Shown here one piece after another: positions 1 to 11,592 of a DNA stretch of 64,000 bases. Source of the DNA: Helopsaltes ochotensis (taxonomy: Eukaryota; Chordata; Aves; Passeriformes; Locustellidae). Each line of letters starts with the position of its first letter. The first letter of the stretch is position 1. The notes below the pieces were generated by a model that searched no databases, was not told where the DNA came from, and was given only the letters and a program-made list of their open reading frames with translations. A program made the translations under genes and the position numbers. The stretch covers positions 397,547 through 461,546 of the forward strand of contig VXBM01000016.1 of assembly GCA_013400155.1 (NCBI GenBank), in the 5' to 3' direction.

Positions 1-1638
1 TGTTACTAAGCAGCTCCTGGATAACAGTTGTTAACGTTTGAAGTACAAGAAGAAAGCTTGGCACCTGAGGGCAAGTAGTGCAGGAGCACCAGTGGCTTCA
101 TTCAGCATGCTCACACAGGAAGGAAACTGAAATTTTGCTAACAGGCTTCCAGACATGCAGGCTCAGTACTGGGAAAAGCACTTTATACAAGGCAACCTTT
201 GCAATTCCCAAGGCCTTTAACACACGTATTGCAAAGAGAGTACATTCCAAGGGTGGATATGAGACAGGGAGTCCAAGAAAACCCAAACTTTCAAGTGACT
301 ACAAAAAACCTATTGCAATAGTTCCTTCCAGCTGCTAGCACTCTTTGGCACCCTCCAGACATCCCCACGCTACTGTTTCAGAGAGTTTAGAGTATGGGTA
401 AGTTAGCGCTGGTGGAAAATGTGCTGGACTGGCAGATTCCACCTGTGAGTCTTTGTCTGTGTCACTCCATTGTTCCTACCCTTGTGTGGTTGTATGAATT
501 CCTTTACAAAGGCCTTACCCAAGATGATGATTTGTATGCCTCTTGTCAGGGCCTCACAGCTTTTAGAAGATAATTGCAAATGTGTAGAAGAGAGATCTCA
601 GCCCGGAGACAAAGGATAAAACACATTTGGTTGAGCAGTCCCTCCAGACAGATCAAAGCTGCTTTCTGGATTCTGCAGATACAATGGGTTTTTTTAAATT
701 ATCCTTCTTTACACAACTGCATCCATCAAGGAGCACAATGGTCCCAAAAGATGGCTGTTAGGCCCGTACTTTCTGTAAGATGCATTCAGGGAGCAGTCCC
801 TACACAGCTTTGTGTTTGTTACTCTGAGACATCTGACTGAAAATCTTTTTGTTGCCATATTCTGATTTGCCAGCCTTCTATTTGTCTACTTGGGTTTCTT
901 CAAGTGGATAATTTGTTTTGGCACTGGCAATTTTATGTAGAGACTAATAATTTGAGTTAACTGCCTTTGTGCATGTGCTAGACAAGGATGAAGACAGGCC
1001 ATGAAAGACTTGTGACCTCTTCCCAAAAGATTGGATATCCTCTCATGTCAATGAAATGGTGTTTCCAAGGACATTTAACACAGAGTCTCTGAAAAATAAT
1101 TTGGTACTGAGTTGCTAAATGCTCCCTCCTGTGCTTCGATGTCACAGGAGGCTTAGTTTGGGGTTGTGACATACTCTCCTCATACACTTGCATAGCTATG
1201 TGGTCATGTCATTTTGAGTCAGGGACATATCAGTAGGATCAACCTCTTTCTGTGGCAGAAGACTGAGGAATAGATATTTCTAGAAAGAATCATGAAGCAC
1301 AGTGCAGAAGTAGATCTTTGGTTTTGAAACTCCAGCTGTGAGAGAAGATATATATCAATTGACTGCACATATCCTTCCTAAAAATGGATAAGTAGAAAAA
1401 TGTTTTAGGCACACATTAATGTCTTATTTCAAATCTGTATAGTCAGAAAAAGTATACATGAATGTGTGGCCTTTGCACTTGACTTCTCTGCTCATTTGTT
1501 CCCTGTAACGTGCACCCAGTATCTGGGATTATCAAGGACAGGGATGAGGAGGAGTGCTACAGGTCATTGCTTCATTATTTGCTGTAGATAAAGGTAAAGC
1601 TCAATGAAGTTACACTTATATGGAACCCACAGACCAAG
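1..1638. other. Unique AT-rich DNA, no gene seen
   Basis: I see no recognisable gene, repeat or RNA here. The open frames are short, carry no domain and lack supporting splice signals. The stretch is ordinary non-coding sequence. Confidence 0.6.
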
Positions 1639-1675
1639 AAAAGTAGGCCTGCTATGTACATTCAGGCCTACTTTT
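1639..1675. repeat. Perfect inverted repeat (hairpin), 13-bp arms
   Basis: The arms AAAAGTAGGCCTG (1639-1651) and CAGGCCTACTTTT (1663-1675) are exact reverse complements around an 11-base loop. The arm contains the StuI-type palindrome AGGCCT. The stem is too short for a typical miRNA precursor. It could be the core of a decayed palindromic element or a chance cruciform-forming site. No function is claimed. Confidence 0.75.
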
Positions 1676-2179
1676 TTATGACAATATTTTAATTCAGAAA
1701 TGACCTATTGATCTCTAGAAAATTAATGACAAAGTAGGGTATTGATTTTGGTTTAAATCAATGGAAAACTTCCTTCTCCCTTTGCAAAAAAAGAAGACCA
1801 ATTCCATTTTAAAAACTTCTTGAAAACACCAGACATAGTTGTTGAGTGTAACGGTACAGGTACATTCTCACACCAGGAGAGAGGATTAAGTCACTTCTTA
1901 TTTGAAAATTAATTCATTTTCCAGATGCAAAGCAAAAGGAAAGTCAATGTAAAACTACTCCACTGATTTCAGCAGCCCTTGCACTGTCCCTGAATTATAA
2001 TTTTTATATAGAACTTTTTTCATAAGGAAGACTACTATTAAAGCAGTAGCCTGTAATAAGTCATTCCTGAGAAGCCACGTGTCTCCACTGGGCATTGCAA
2101 GGTGGTGTTTTATTTTCTCACGTGCAATCTCCATACATGTAATCACACAACATAAATTACTCCTATGCACAGGATGAGA

Positions 2180-2436
2180 AGAAACAGGATTACATTGCAG
2201 GAGGGATGGTTAAGTCTAAATATTGGGAAAAATTCTAAAATATAAAATTTAGGAACAATCCTAAACAAACTTATAAGGAGGAAGAAGCATCTGTATCCTC
2301 AAACACTTAAAGAATAATCTAGACAAATATCTATTGTGAACAATTTAAGTAGACATTAATTCATCCTCAGGAAAGCAAGAAAAACTAAGGGACCTTTTAT
2401 TGTCTTTTCCAGCTTTACTTTTTAAATCTATGAATT
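2180..2436 (+). mobile_element. Ancient CR1-type LINE 3' end fragment
   Basis: The segment keeps the order of motifs of a CR1 3' tail on the plus strand: a run resembling the 'aggagg...' and 'ggaaaaattct' stretch of the ORF2 end, then 'ctagacaaatatct', then the terminal 'gggaccttttattgtct' and 'ttccagctttac...tctatga'. Many substitutions and indels mean it is old. It has no coding capacity. Identification is by eye and the left border is uncertain. Confidence 0.5.
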
Positions 2437-5400
2437 TTCTTTCAGGATGATGGAATTAGCAATTTTAGTTGGCAGCTCTTTGACTTAATCCCAGATTTTG
2501 GGGAAACTTGCATTTACTCATAGAGTTGTTGGATTGTGCTCATTTAAGTGGTTTACTATTTTCATCTTCTATGGAAACTGAAGAAGAGGAGAGCACTTAT
2601 GTGTCATGATGAGTTAAGTCAGTGTTGTAGCCTAACTAGAGCTTGGGGTTACTCCACTCTGACCAGACAGTTCTTGCTGTTGCAAACATTCTATCATGAG
2701 TTCTCACTCTACTTCCCTCTCACTGGGACTAAACAAACTTTTTTAATTCAGATGGTGGCAGATCACTCAAGTGGACCAAATCAATTATAGGACCTTTGAA
2801 AAAAAAAAAATCTGAATTAAAACCTCAAGCAACATCTCCCCAGTCCAAACCTTGCAATAAACCCACAGACAAAAATTTCTCACTTGCTGCTAGCCACTTA
2901 AAAAAAGGGCAGATAAATGATGAAGGATTACTGGGGAAAAAAAAAACAAAACCAAAAAAACCATCCTCAAACTGCCGTTCTTTATTCTTGCTTATCAAAA
3001 TGCATTATCTTTTACTTAGCAATAGTGTAGTGGATTTTTTTCATCAGCTAACACCATAATTCAATGGCACATTACAAACATGAAAAGAAACTATTATGTG
3101 CATACAATAGTAAGTTAATTCCAACACCAGATGCAGCTCTGGCAGACAGCACATGCAAAATGTACTCTCAAAAACAATCTATAGTGCTTTTAGTAGAATG
3201 GATTTAGCTTATTTTATAGCAGGCAGTTCAGGTAATAACCGAGGAGGAGAAAGAATAGATTTTGAGGGCGAATGCATGAATTCTCCTTATAAATATCACA
3301 AACCTATTGAGCCATCTGAGGAATGGTCTGAGCAGTACACCTGAGGAGTCTGTATGAGTCCAAGACAGTTCTGAATTTACCAGTCAGCAATCTTTCCCAC
3401 AGAGCTGCAAGTCAATTGAACAATATTCTGGATTATCACTGAGCCATGAGACCACTCACATGTTTTCTATCTGAGGTATCCCTGCAGCCTGGACATCTTC
3501 TCTCTGGGTACATTCATTTGACCACCCAGTTCTCATCTTTACTCATCCAAGAAGAAAAACTATCTCGTGCTATCACAGATCCCATTCCAATGCACACACA
3601 CATGCACACACATATTTTAGACAAAGAGAAACTCCCCTGTCTGTTTAATTAATTTAAAAATTCTTCAGTCATTCCTGTGAATGAAGGGAACTAGCTGTCC
3701 TCACTGTCTAATATAATGATGCTGAACTTATTTATTTACATTGCAAGGGTGTTTAGAGACTTTGGGAAAAAAAGTCAAGGTTTTATTGTGCCAGCCAATG
3801 TAGAGTTATTTAATAAAAGAAAGCCCTTACAGCAAACAGTTCACAATCAATAAAGGCAAGAGAGGTAAAAGATAGGAGAAAATACTCTTTTATCAAATTC
3901 CAGCTTTCAAATGCAATTACCATTTGGAGTCATCACCTGAATGAAATCTAAGATCTGAAAGGCTACTTTTATTACTTGTATCCATAAATATTTATGGCAA
4001 TTTAACCTCAAAATTCCCATGTGCTCGGGGCTTTATATACGTATTCAGCACAAAGGGAATTCAGCATGCATATCTGAGGGCATAATGGTTTGAGTAATCA
4101 ATTCTCTATTCCCTTCAAAGAGCTAGAGCATCATTTAATTGAATGCTCTGCTTTGTATCGAAATGCTAGTAAAGTATACAGGGACACATAGCAAGCACTT
4201 CTTGCTAAAGGCTTGCCGTGTCTGTTTCATTGTATCCTCTGCTTTCTTCCAGGTCCTTAAATACCACCTGCCACTCCAGACTCGTGACAGCTGTGAGAGT
4301 CCTGATGAAATTTAAAAATAATACTGTATATGATTTTGAAATTTATGAAATGCTATATATTAGAGTAAATAAATTATTCTTGAGTCTTTCATTTTGCCTT
4401 CAGCTTCATGATATGTTACAGTTTATGGACTCCAACTCTTCTAGTCCCTAAACTGAAGGACTAGAAATTTTCTCTTTATCCATGATGGCTGTGGAATTTG
4501 TGTAATCCTGTGACTCCAGGAACTGAGACTCTCAAAGGAAAATTTAGATTATCAAGAAACATAAAAGAAAATTGTCCTAACTGCATCATTCAGCAAGTTG
4601 CATCTGAAGGGGTTCTTTACATCTAGCTGTTCAGTTATCATTTCACAGTTTTGTTTTAATTTTTCAAGACAGTTATTAATAACTGATCGTTCTTCTGCAT
4701 TTATTGTATAATTCAGATATTTTCAAAGAAAAACCAGCTTGGACTAGTGAACCCTTTTAAACCTTTAATGGAAATGTAAACTCCCACTCACCAATCTATG
4801 TCATTATATGTGCCAAAGCTGCTATATGTAATTGGCTGGGGCAGGATGGCTCACAAAACTGTTATTCCTTATTAATGTCTTGTTAAGAGAACACTGTTTA
4901 AGTGAAGCCCTGGTTAATACACTCACTGCGAGCATTCTGTATCTTGCAGAAGCACAGCATGTTGCTGTATACATTGTGTTCCCATTTCAGATAAAAAGGG
5001 AAAACAACTCTTTTCTTTATGAGCAATAGGCCAATGCCAGTGGAATAGAGAACTCTCTCTAATCCTCGTGGATCATTCTGTTGTTCTAGACACTCTTTTG
5101 TCTACTTAGACAAAACGGTGAACAAAAATATAGTGAAATTTTCATGACTGATTAAATCTAGAAGGATTATTTCTATCACTGAGTCAGATCAGAGACAAAG
5201 AAAGTAACCAAAGAAAATTTTTTCAATACATTGATATTTTCAATATTCTCAATAAGCAGTGGAAGTGCTGCTTAAATGCTGATTGTGTTACATGGTTTAG
5301 AAACAGAGTAAAAATCTTTTATACAAGAAACTTAGAAATTACACTTGTTATAAAAACTAAATTAAAAAACTAGAAATTTCCTATACTTCCAATATACTTT

Positions 5401-8097
5401 TTTCTACAAAAGACAAGGCAGAAATGCTAGTTTCACACAAACTAGACTATTCCATAAAACCTCTATTTGAAACATATTTATATAAAATTTTCAGCCAAAA
5501 TAGGATTACTCAAAATTTTCAGATGACAAAACAAATTTCTCTAATCCAAATGTACTGTTTAAAAATCCACAATTTTCCCTAAAAGGGAGAGAAATCATTA
5601 ATAAAAACTCCTGATGTATTGAAACAAACTAACTTTAGATCACTAGAATATGTGATCTTTAATTCCATTTAACTGCAGTGTAAACAATTCATTATTCAGC
5701 AACACTGAGATTCAGGAGTACTTGGGGATGCTGTAATTGGTTGCTGTGCTTGTAGTGAGCTGGGGGAATATTTTTTAAAGAATCTAAATAAACTAGTCTA
5801 ATCTGCTTAAAATATGAGCCTTACTATAGAAAACCACTTCACTCTCCTTGACAAAGAGACCAGTGGTTTTTTGTGAGTTATCAAGTCTCCCAGACTGCAC
5901 ATCTTTCAGGATCTGGGGCTTCACTTGGGCTGTGCCAGAGATAATGTCTGAAAGCCTGTGACAGATATTGAATGTCTCATGGGTGCCAGAAGAAAGCACA
6001 TACACAGAACCACCAACTCAGTAAATCTGCTGTTCTTCTTTACTCGGTTTTGCTGAGTTCCATGGATTTTATTTCCAAACAAATGCGTTAGCAGCAGTGA
6101 TGGGGAAACATACCTATTTCTTCCATTAGGAAAAAAAAAAAAATAGAAGTGGACCGGAAAGGTAGGAAGGATGAATAGGTGGCAGTTTGAAACACATAGC
6201 ACAAGAGGAAAGAGCAGATTCTTACACCTTCATTTCTGATGTAAATTATTGACCATCATAATTGCCTACTGATCTAAGACTTTAATACACTAGGGGAGGT
6301 AGAGGAACAGACTTGTTTAAAGCCTAATAAGGGCCTAAACAAGGGGCCTAATAAGATCTGTCTTACTGGGAATGCCATTTTACTTCTGGTATCACCTCTT
6401 TTTCCTTTATCTACTTTGTGTTTGCTTTGCCTTTGCTGTTTGCAGCAGGCACAGCCTATTTTTACTTGTATTTGCAGTTTTCAGCACAGGGAATCCCCAG
6501 GATTGACTGGGACAGCTCAGGCTCTGCAGAAACATAAACAAAAGAATTAAAAAAACAATTTTTTGCTTTTCTAAGTGTGTGAAAGATTGGTAATTTACAC
6601 ACACATATACACAAGTGGTCCCACATCTGTTTGTTACATCTTACTACAGCACAAAATCCTCTCAACTCTTCAAACCAGAGAGAATTTATTAGCTGTTTGC
6701 TTGTACAATATTGAAGTTATCACAAGCCTAAGCTTTGATTTCTATGACTGCATCTGCAGCTGGGCAGATAAAAAACCAAAATCACAGAGTACAGCAAAGC
6801 CGTGTGCATTTGTGCCGGTTGGAAGTGAAAGAGGAGAAAGATGATGCCACACCCCCAGATCCCTTCCCCTCCCAGCTCCATGGGAGATCCTATCCAGAAA
6901 CTGCACCGAGAGTAACAAGAGGAGCAAGTGTAAGTATAGAGACAATAGAATTTTCTCACAAAAAATGTAACAGTCCTGCTGGGCCACCAAACTCAGAACT
7001 TGCAGGAAGGAACATGATTGATAAAAAGTGATGCCCATAAACCAAATGAATTTGCTCCTTCAGATGTTCCCACTGATATACATTTGGAACCTCAGTGGTG
7101 GCCAACGAGCCTGGCAGGTTAACAAAGTGGTGCCTTTTGTGAGGAGCAGCAGCCATGCTCACAGTGCCTACAGGAAGCAGAGATGCCATGCCAATAAAAT
7201 TATTTGTTCACAGGGCAACAGAAGGGCACTACCCAGCCTGTTTGTAATCTTTTAATTCCATCTTGTGAAGGTTAAAGGGAGCTGCAGCATGAGACACTAA
7301 AGCTTTGTAAACTTCCAGTTCCCTTTCTTTCTCTGATTCTTATTCTTTGCTCTACTGATAAGGTCTTGGTAAAAGGCAGTGAGAAATATGTTTACTGTAA
7401 TCTCAGCTGGTCATTTAAGGAGGCTACCATTCATTATGAATGGAAATGACAAGGCATGATGGAAACTCAAAGTAAGCCTTCACAATTCTGTCAAGGAAAG
7501 GTAGCATTAAATGAATATATCCGTTAGTACACTGCGCCTAACTTTACACAGACCCAAAGCCCATGAGTATCATGATGAACAATTTACTATATTTGTAAAT
7601 GCAAAATATATTTCCTTAGGAAAAAGAGTAAATGCTCTTCACAAAGCAGATTAACTTAGATCTTAAAGGTAGGTGGGGTGAAGAGGGAGTCATGCAAACT
7701 GTACAAGGCTTTCTCCTTTTAAAATGGACTTTCTTTCCAAGAAAATACATTTCAGGGTTCCAATATAATGAGAATTAATATAACTCATAAAGTTCAGACA
7801 AAAATATTATTGGAAACCCTTTGGTAGGGAGGAACTCACGTCCACAGCTCTTGTCACCTTAGGTGTCTTTTAGCAGTGTATTTGAATTGGACTCATCTGG
7901 ACATTTACATCTTAGCTTCTAACTCCAGGTACCATTTTGGCCAAGGAAAAGAAGCAGGCAATTATAGGACACAGTCATCTTGCTCAAAATAGAAATCTAA
8001 AATACATCAGACAAAACACACATGTTGCTTTGTCCCGTAATCTCTAAAGGGATCTTGAAAGGAGTACTAAAAACTTGAGTATGTCATTGTAAAATCA
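2437..8097. other. Unique AT-rich DNA with minor simple repeats, no gene seen
   Basis: I recognise no gene or intact mobile element. Small structures are A-runs at about 2799-2809 and 6130-6142, a short CA-rich patch at about 3592-3612, a degenerate duplication of a 'gcctaataag' word at 6319-6356, and a 17-bp palindrome at 7427-7443 (CCATTCAT, one base, ATGAATGG). The block around 3900-4160 is rich in homeobox, MEF2 and E-box-like words and is discussed as a possible conserved non-coding element. Confidence 0.5.
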
Positions 8098-8645
8098 TTG
8101 GTGGACCTGCTGGAAAGAAGCTCTGTGGAGAAGGACCTGAGGGTCCTGGTGAACAACAAGCTGCCCATGAGCCAGAAGTGTGTTCTGTGGCCAAGGAGGC
8201 CAATGATATCCTCATTTCCATTTAGGATCAGCACTGCCAGCAGGCTGAGGGAGGTGATCCTGCCCCTCTGCTCAGCCCTGGTGAGGCCACACCTGCAGTT
8301 CTGTGTCCAGTTCTGGGCTCCTCAGGACAAGAGAGACATGGAGCTCCTGAGTGGGTCCAGGGCAGGGTGAGAAAGATGATTAAGGGACTGGAGCATCTCT
8401 CTCTTACCAGGAAAGGCTGGAGGAGTTTGGCCTGTTCAGCCTTGAGAAGAGACAACTGAGAGGGTTATCAGTGTCTGTCAGTATCTGAAGACAGGGTGTC
8501 AAGAGGATATTTTCAGGCTCTTCTCAGTGGTGCCAAGCAATAGGACAAGAGGCAATGGACAGAAACTGATGCACAGGAAGTTCCACCTGAATATGAAGAA
8601 GAACCTCTTTACTGTGCAGGTAACTGAGCACTGGTACAGTTTTGT
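8098..8645 (+). mobile_element. CR1 LINE ORF2 C-terminal fragment
   Basis: This is a well-preserved piece of an avian CR1 non-LTR retrotransposon, plus strand. Translation from 8098 shows the CR1 signature block 'SSVEKDLRVLVNNKLPMSQ', and further on 'REVILPLCSALVRPHLQFC' and 'VQFWAPQDKRDMELL', which are conserved in the ORF2 reverse transcriptase C-terminal region. Between them the frame is lost and regained near 8180-8225 through small indels, so the copy is dead. The downstream nucleotide pattern (fragments resembling 'ttaagggactggagcatctctc' and 'ataggacaagaggcaatgg') is also CR1. The usual 3' terminus is missing: the element stops near 8640 where an inverted LTR begins. As with most CR1 copies the 5' part is absent. 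Confidence 0.9.
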
Positions 8646-9331
8646 TTCTGCTGCTCCTCAGGGATAGGAGTGGGATCCCTCCCACAGGAGACAGTCCTCT
8701 ATGAACTTCTCAAATATCAGTTTTTCCCACAGGCTACAGCTCTTCACAAAGGGCTCCAAAGTGTGCGGGGCTGCAGTGCTCCTGGATCAGACTGCTCCAG
8801 TGTAGGGCCCTCATGGGGTCACAAGTCCTGCCAGAAAACCAGCTCCAGTGTGGGCTCCTCACGCCACAGGTCCACAGATCCTGCCAGGAGTCTGCTCCAG
8901 TACAAGCTTCCCATGCAGTCACAGATCTCTTTTGGGCATCCACCAGCCACAGTGTGGGGCTCCTTTACAGGTTCCCAGTGAGTCTCTTCTCCCCCACAGT
9001 CCTCCAAGAGCTGCAGGGAAAGCTCTGCACTTGAAACACCTTCTCTGTCTCCTTCTCCACTGACCTTGATGTCTACAGGGTTGTTTCTCTCATATATTCT
9101 CACTCCTCTCTTCTCTGGCCACAGTTACTTCTGCTCAAATTTTTTTTTTTTACTTACTAAATATGTTATCTGTTACCACAGAGGCTGATTGGCTCAGCCT
9201 TGGTCAGTGGCTGGTCCATCTTAAACCTGGCTATTGGCTCTGTCTGACATCGAGGAAGATTCCAGCAGCTTCTCACAGAAGCCACCCCTGTAACTCCTCC
9301 CCTGCTACCAGAACCGTGCCATGAAAATGCA
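8646..9331 (-). mobile_element. Avian ERV LTR fragment with internal tandem repeat
   Basis: Read on the minus strand from about 9331, the sequence follows a widespread avian LTR family that I associate with ERV-L-like elements; the Repbase name is not certain. It shows a 'gtggcttctgtgagaagctgct' type block, a CCAAT-like 'gccaatcag' (about 9185-9194), an A/T TATA-like stretch, an A-run, and a 'gagtgagaatat...gagaaacaac' block. A GC-richer tandem section follows in which the word ctccag/ctccaa recurs (plus strand) at 8754, 8795, 8843 and 8895, spacing 41-52 bp. The short frames here encode tryptophan- and glycine-rich runs often mispredicted as proteins in bird genomes. The right edge fits an LTR start. 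The left edge is truncated and meets a CR1 tail. Confidence 0.75.
8750..8945. repeat. Degenerate tandem repeat inside the LTR
   Basis: Four diverged units of roughly 40-52 bp share the words 'ctccag', 'ctgccag' and 'cacag/gtcac'. They make open frames on both strands, for example 8734-8943 minus and 8670-8981 plus. These frames are a by-product of the repeat and should not be annotated as genes. Confidence 0.65.
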
Positions 9332-9609
9332 GAGCAGAACCATATATAAAATGTGGAAAACAAGATTCAAGTAAGACCCTTTTGTCTCAGCAAATTTGGG
9401 AATAAATTTGGGAGTACAGGTTATAGTCTCAAATTCTGATAACTCCTACCTTATCAAGCAGCAGCCTCAGCCAGCATTTCAAACATCTATGTTCAAATAA
9501 TTAATGTAAATATATAAAATTCATTATCAGAGGATCAGGATCATAAGATTTGATTAATTAACAAGGATTTATCCAATACAAACTAGACAGAAACAATATT
9601 TACATGTAC
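9332..9609. other. AT-rich spacer
   Basis: No recognisable feature. It separates the LTR edge from the exon candidate. Confidence 0.5.
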
Positions 9610-9676
9610 CTTTGCTTTTTCTCATCTCCAGCTTCCTTTTTCTCTTCCAAGCTGACAATTGGTCTTCCAAGGAGAC
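9610..9676 (-). CDS. Possible small coding exon (weak candidate)
   Basis: On the minus strand a 67-bp stretch is bounded by an AG acceptor (plus-strand ct at 9677-9678) and a GT donor (plus-strand ac at 9608-9609; donor context AAAG/GTACAT). In one frame it reads GLLGRPIVSLEEKKEAGDEK followed by KQR, with phase 2 at the 3' edge. The peptide is charged and of mixed composition, unlike the low-complexity translations elsewhere. I do not recognise the protein. The polypyrimidine tract is poor, the donor is mediocre, and no neighbouring exon of the same gene is seen in the window. It may be chance. It is listed because it is the only segment whose frame and splice edges agree. Confidence 0.2.
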
Positions 9677-9897
9677 CTATAACCCAGATATATAAACACA
9701 GTAGAAGATTAATTTGGTATGAATCAGATTTTACTTGCATGAAACAGTGGTAAAATTCAAACTCCCTGGTCATATACTGCTTCAATGAAACATATTTTAA
9801 TGGCAAAATAAAAGAGTAAAGAGTGTGACTGTCTTTCATTCTCTCTTACGCATAGGTCTCTGCCAGTTTTTATTCCCTCATTTGAGAAAACCTACAG

Positions 9898-10262
9898 GCT
9901 GCAGAGAATTCACAGAGGTGCAGTAAGTATCATCAGAGGCTTAGAGATCATGGTCTAGGGGAAACACTGAGTGAGCTCAGCTCTACTTGTCAAGTCAGAG
10001 ACAAAGAGATTGAGGAAAGACTTGCTAAAAGTTTGGCACAGAGAGTAAACTAACACTTTTTCAATCATAGATAAAAGACAAAGATCTCAGGCTGTAACAA
10101 GGGAGAGCCAAATTAAACATTTTAAAATTAATGATAATCACCTGCAGAAATAAATAGATTGTCTGGGAAAGTTGTGGAACATCCATGTTCTTGCTTGAAG
10201 AATAGGCTGGACAAACATCTGCCAGGAACCACTTAGACAGACCTTCTGCCCACAGAGACATA
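9898..10262 (+). mobile_element. Ancient CR1-type LINE 3' fragment
   Basis: The segment matches the layout of an old CR1 3' region on the plus strand. It begins with a 'gcagtaagtatcatcagagg' block, equivalent to the 'acaagaatgatcagagg' stretch of CR1. It then has a diverged middle, and a good match around 10160-10215 to the CR1 tail 'gggaagttgtggaa', 'cttgaagaataggctgg' and 'acaaacatctgccagg'. Coding potential is destroyed. This is one of several CR1 relics of similar age in the window. Confidence 0.6.
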
Positions 10263-11169
10263 TCATACTTCTGAATGGCAACTTTATACTTCCATCCATA
10301 AAAGAATAATTTTTAGTTTCTTAAGCCTGTTTTAAAAGTTGTCCTACTCCAGATAACTGAGAAAGGTGAGGCTTGCTGTGACAATCACCAGTGTGGATAA
10401 AAAAAGCGAGACAACTCAAGGAAAGAGTCCTTCTTGAGACTTCTTCAGTCAACCCTGTTCTAATAACCCTTGTCCTCATCCTATCATAGTCATGGCAGTG
10501 AGAAACCCCCAGGAGCCAAACTGTGGAGCCCCTGAAACATCAGGTGCTGTTCACACACGTATGCACAAGCACACAGTCAATCTACTAGAACAGATTTAAT
10601 TGAGAACGAGCTTTATTGCCATCTTCCTCTGATTAAATTGGAAATGTGAAAACACACATGTAGCTGTTGGGCCAAGTTTTCATTTGCACTGATAGTTTTG
10701 GTACTGCTTTCTTCCTAAAACGAAGCCTTAAGAAGTTGGTAAAGAGAATTTGCTGTCTTTTAATATTGACAAAGTTAGGGAAATGGGCCATAATGCAAAT
10801 AGGAATTGAGTATATTTAGTACTTTAGCTAGATTTTAACTTTCACGATGGTGCTTTTCTGCTATTCTGGTGCTATAAGGAACTTAAGGTGAGTATTAATG
10901 AAGTGTAATTGCACTTTGCAACACTGCCCACACAAAGAGATCTTAAAGGAATCCCAGTGTAAACGAGAATCTTGGCAACTATAGCTAAACTGTGTTGCCT
11001 TAATTGTAATGTGGTTACTCAGAAACATTTCAATCTTTTGAAAAATGCAGAGGAATTTTAGTGAAAATAGGATTTTAAACTGTTCTTGGTAGTAGGGTAG
11101 AAACAGTATTGAATGAAGAGTCCCTACAGTGGAAGCCTCTGTTTCCTGGGATTTGCAGCCCACTGGTAA
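10263..11169. other. Unique DNA, no gene seen
   Basis: AT-rich sequence with no recognisable element. The C-terminal half of the long minus-strand frame 10861-11385 falls here and has no recognisable domain. Confidence 0.5.
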
Positions 11170-11592
11170 TGATCTCTTTCTGAATCCTTTTCTGTCACCA
11201 AGGTCAGGCTGACAGGCCTGTATTTCCTCAGATTCTCCTTCTGATCCTTCTTGTCGATGAGTGTCATATTGGCTAACCTCCAGTCCGGGACATCCCTGGT
11301 TAGCCAGATAAATGACAGAAAATGGCTTGATGAGCCCTGCCAGAAGCTTCCTCAGTAGCCTTGGGTGGATCCCATCCAGCCTCATAGACTCATATTTGGC
11401 ATATCAAGCCACTAATCATTTCCCCTTGGATTATGGGGCCTTCATTCCACTTTCCAACCTGTTCTCCAGCTCAGAGGGCAAAGAAGATGTGAAGTACCTC
11501 TGCCTTTTCCTTACCCTGGATCACTAGGCTTCTTCCAACATCCAGATGGAAATTCTCCTTAGCCCTCCTTTCTTCGCTAATGTTTCTATCCT
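11170..11592 (-). mobile_element. CR1 LINE ORF2 reverse-transcriptase remnant
   Basis: Minus-strand piece of CR1 ORF2 covering the N-terminal part of the reverse transcriptase. The minus frame starting at 11385 opens with 'DGIHPRLLRKLLAGLIKPFS', matching the conserved CR1 'DGIHPR.LREL' motif. The frame then shifts, and CR1-like nucleotide words continue in another frame (the 'aacctccagtc', 'aggctgacaggcctgta' and 'cctcagattctccttctgatcc' stretches on the plus strand). A 174-codon frame (10861-11385) therefore starts in a transposon and runs on into unrelated DNA. It is not a host gene. Both ends of the element are truncated. Confidence 0.8.

Noticed and set aside
8734..8943. Tryptophan-rich minus-strand frame, and overlapping frames on both strands at 8670-9103
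   Set aside because: They arise from the degenerate tandem repeat inside an avian LTR and have no protein character beyond the repeat.
10861..11385. Longest frame in the window (174 codons, minus)
   Set aside because: Its N-terminal part is CR1 reverse transcriptase ('DGIHPR' motif), then the frame shifts and runs into unrelated DNA. It is not a host gene.
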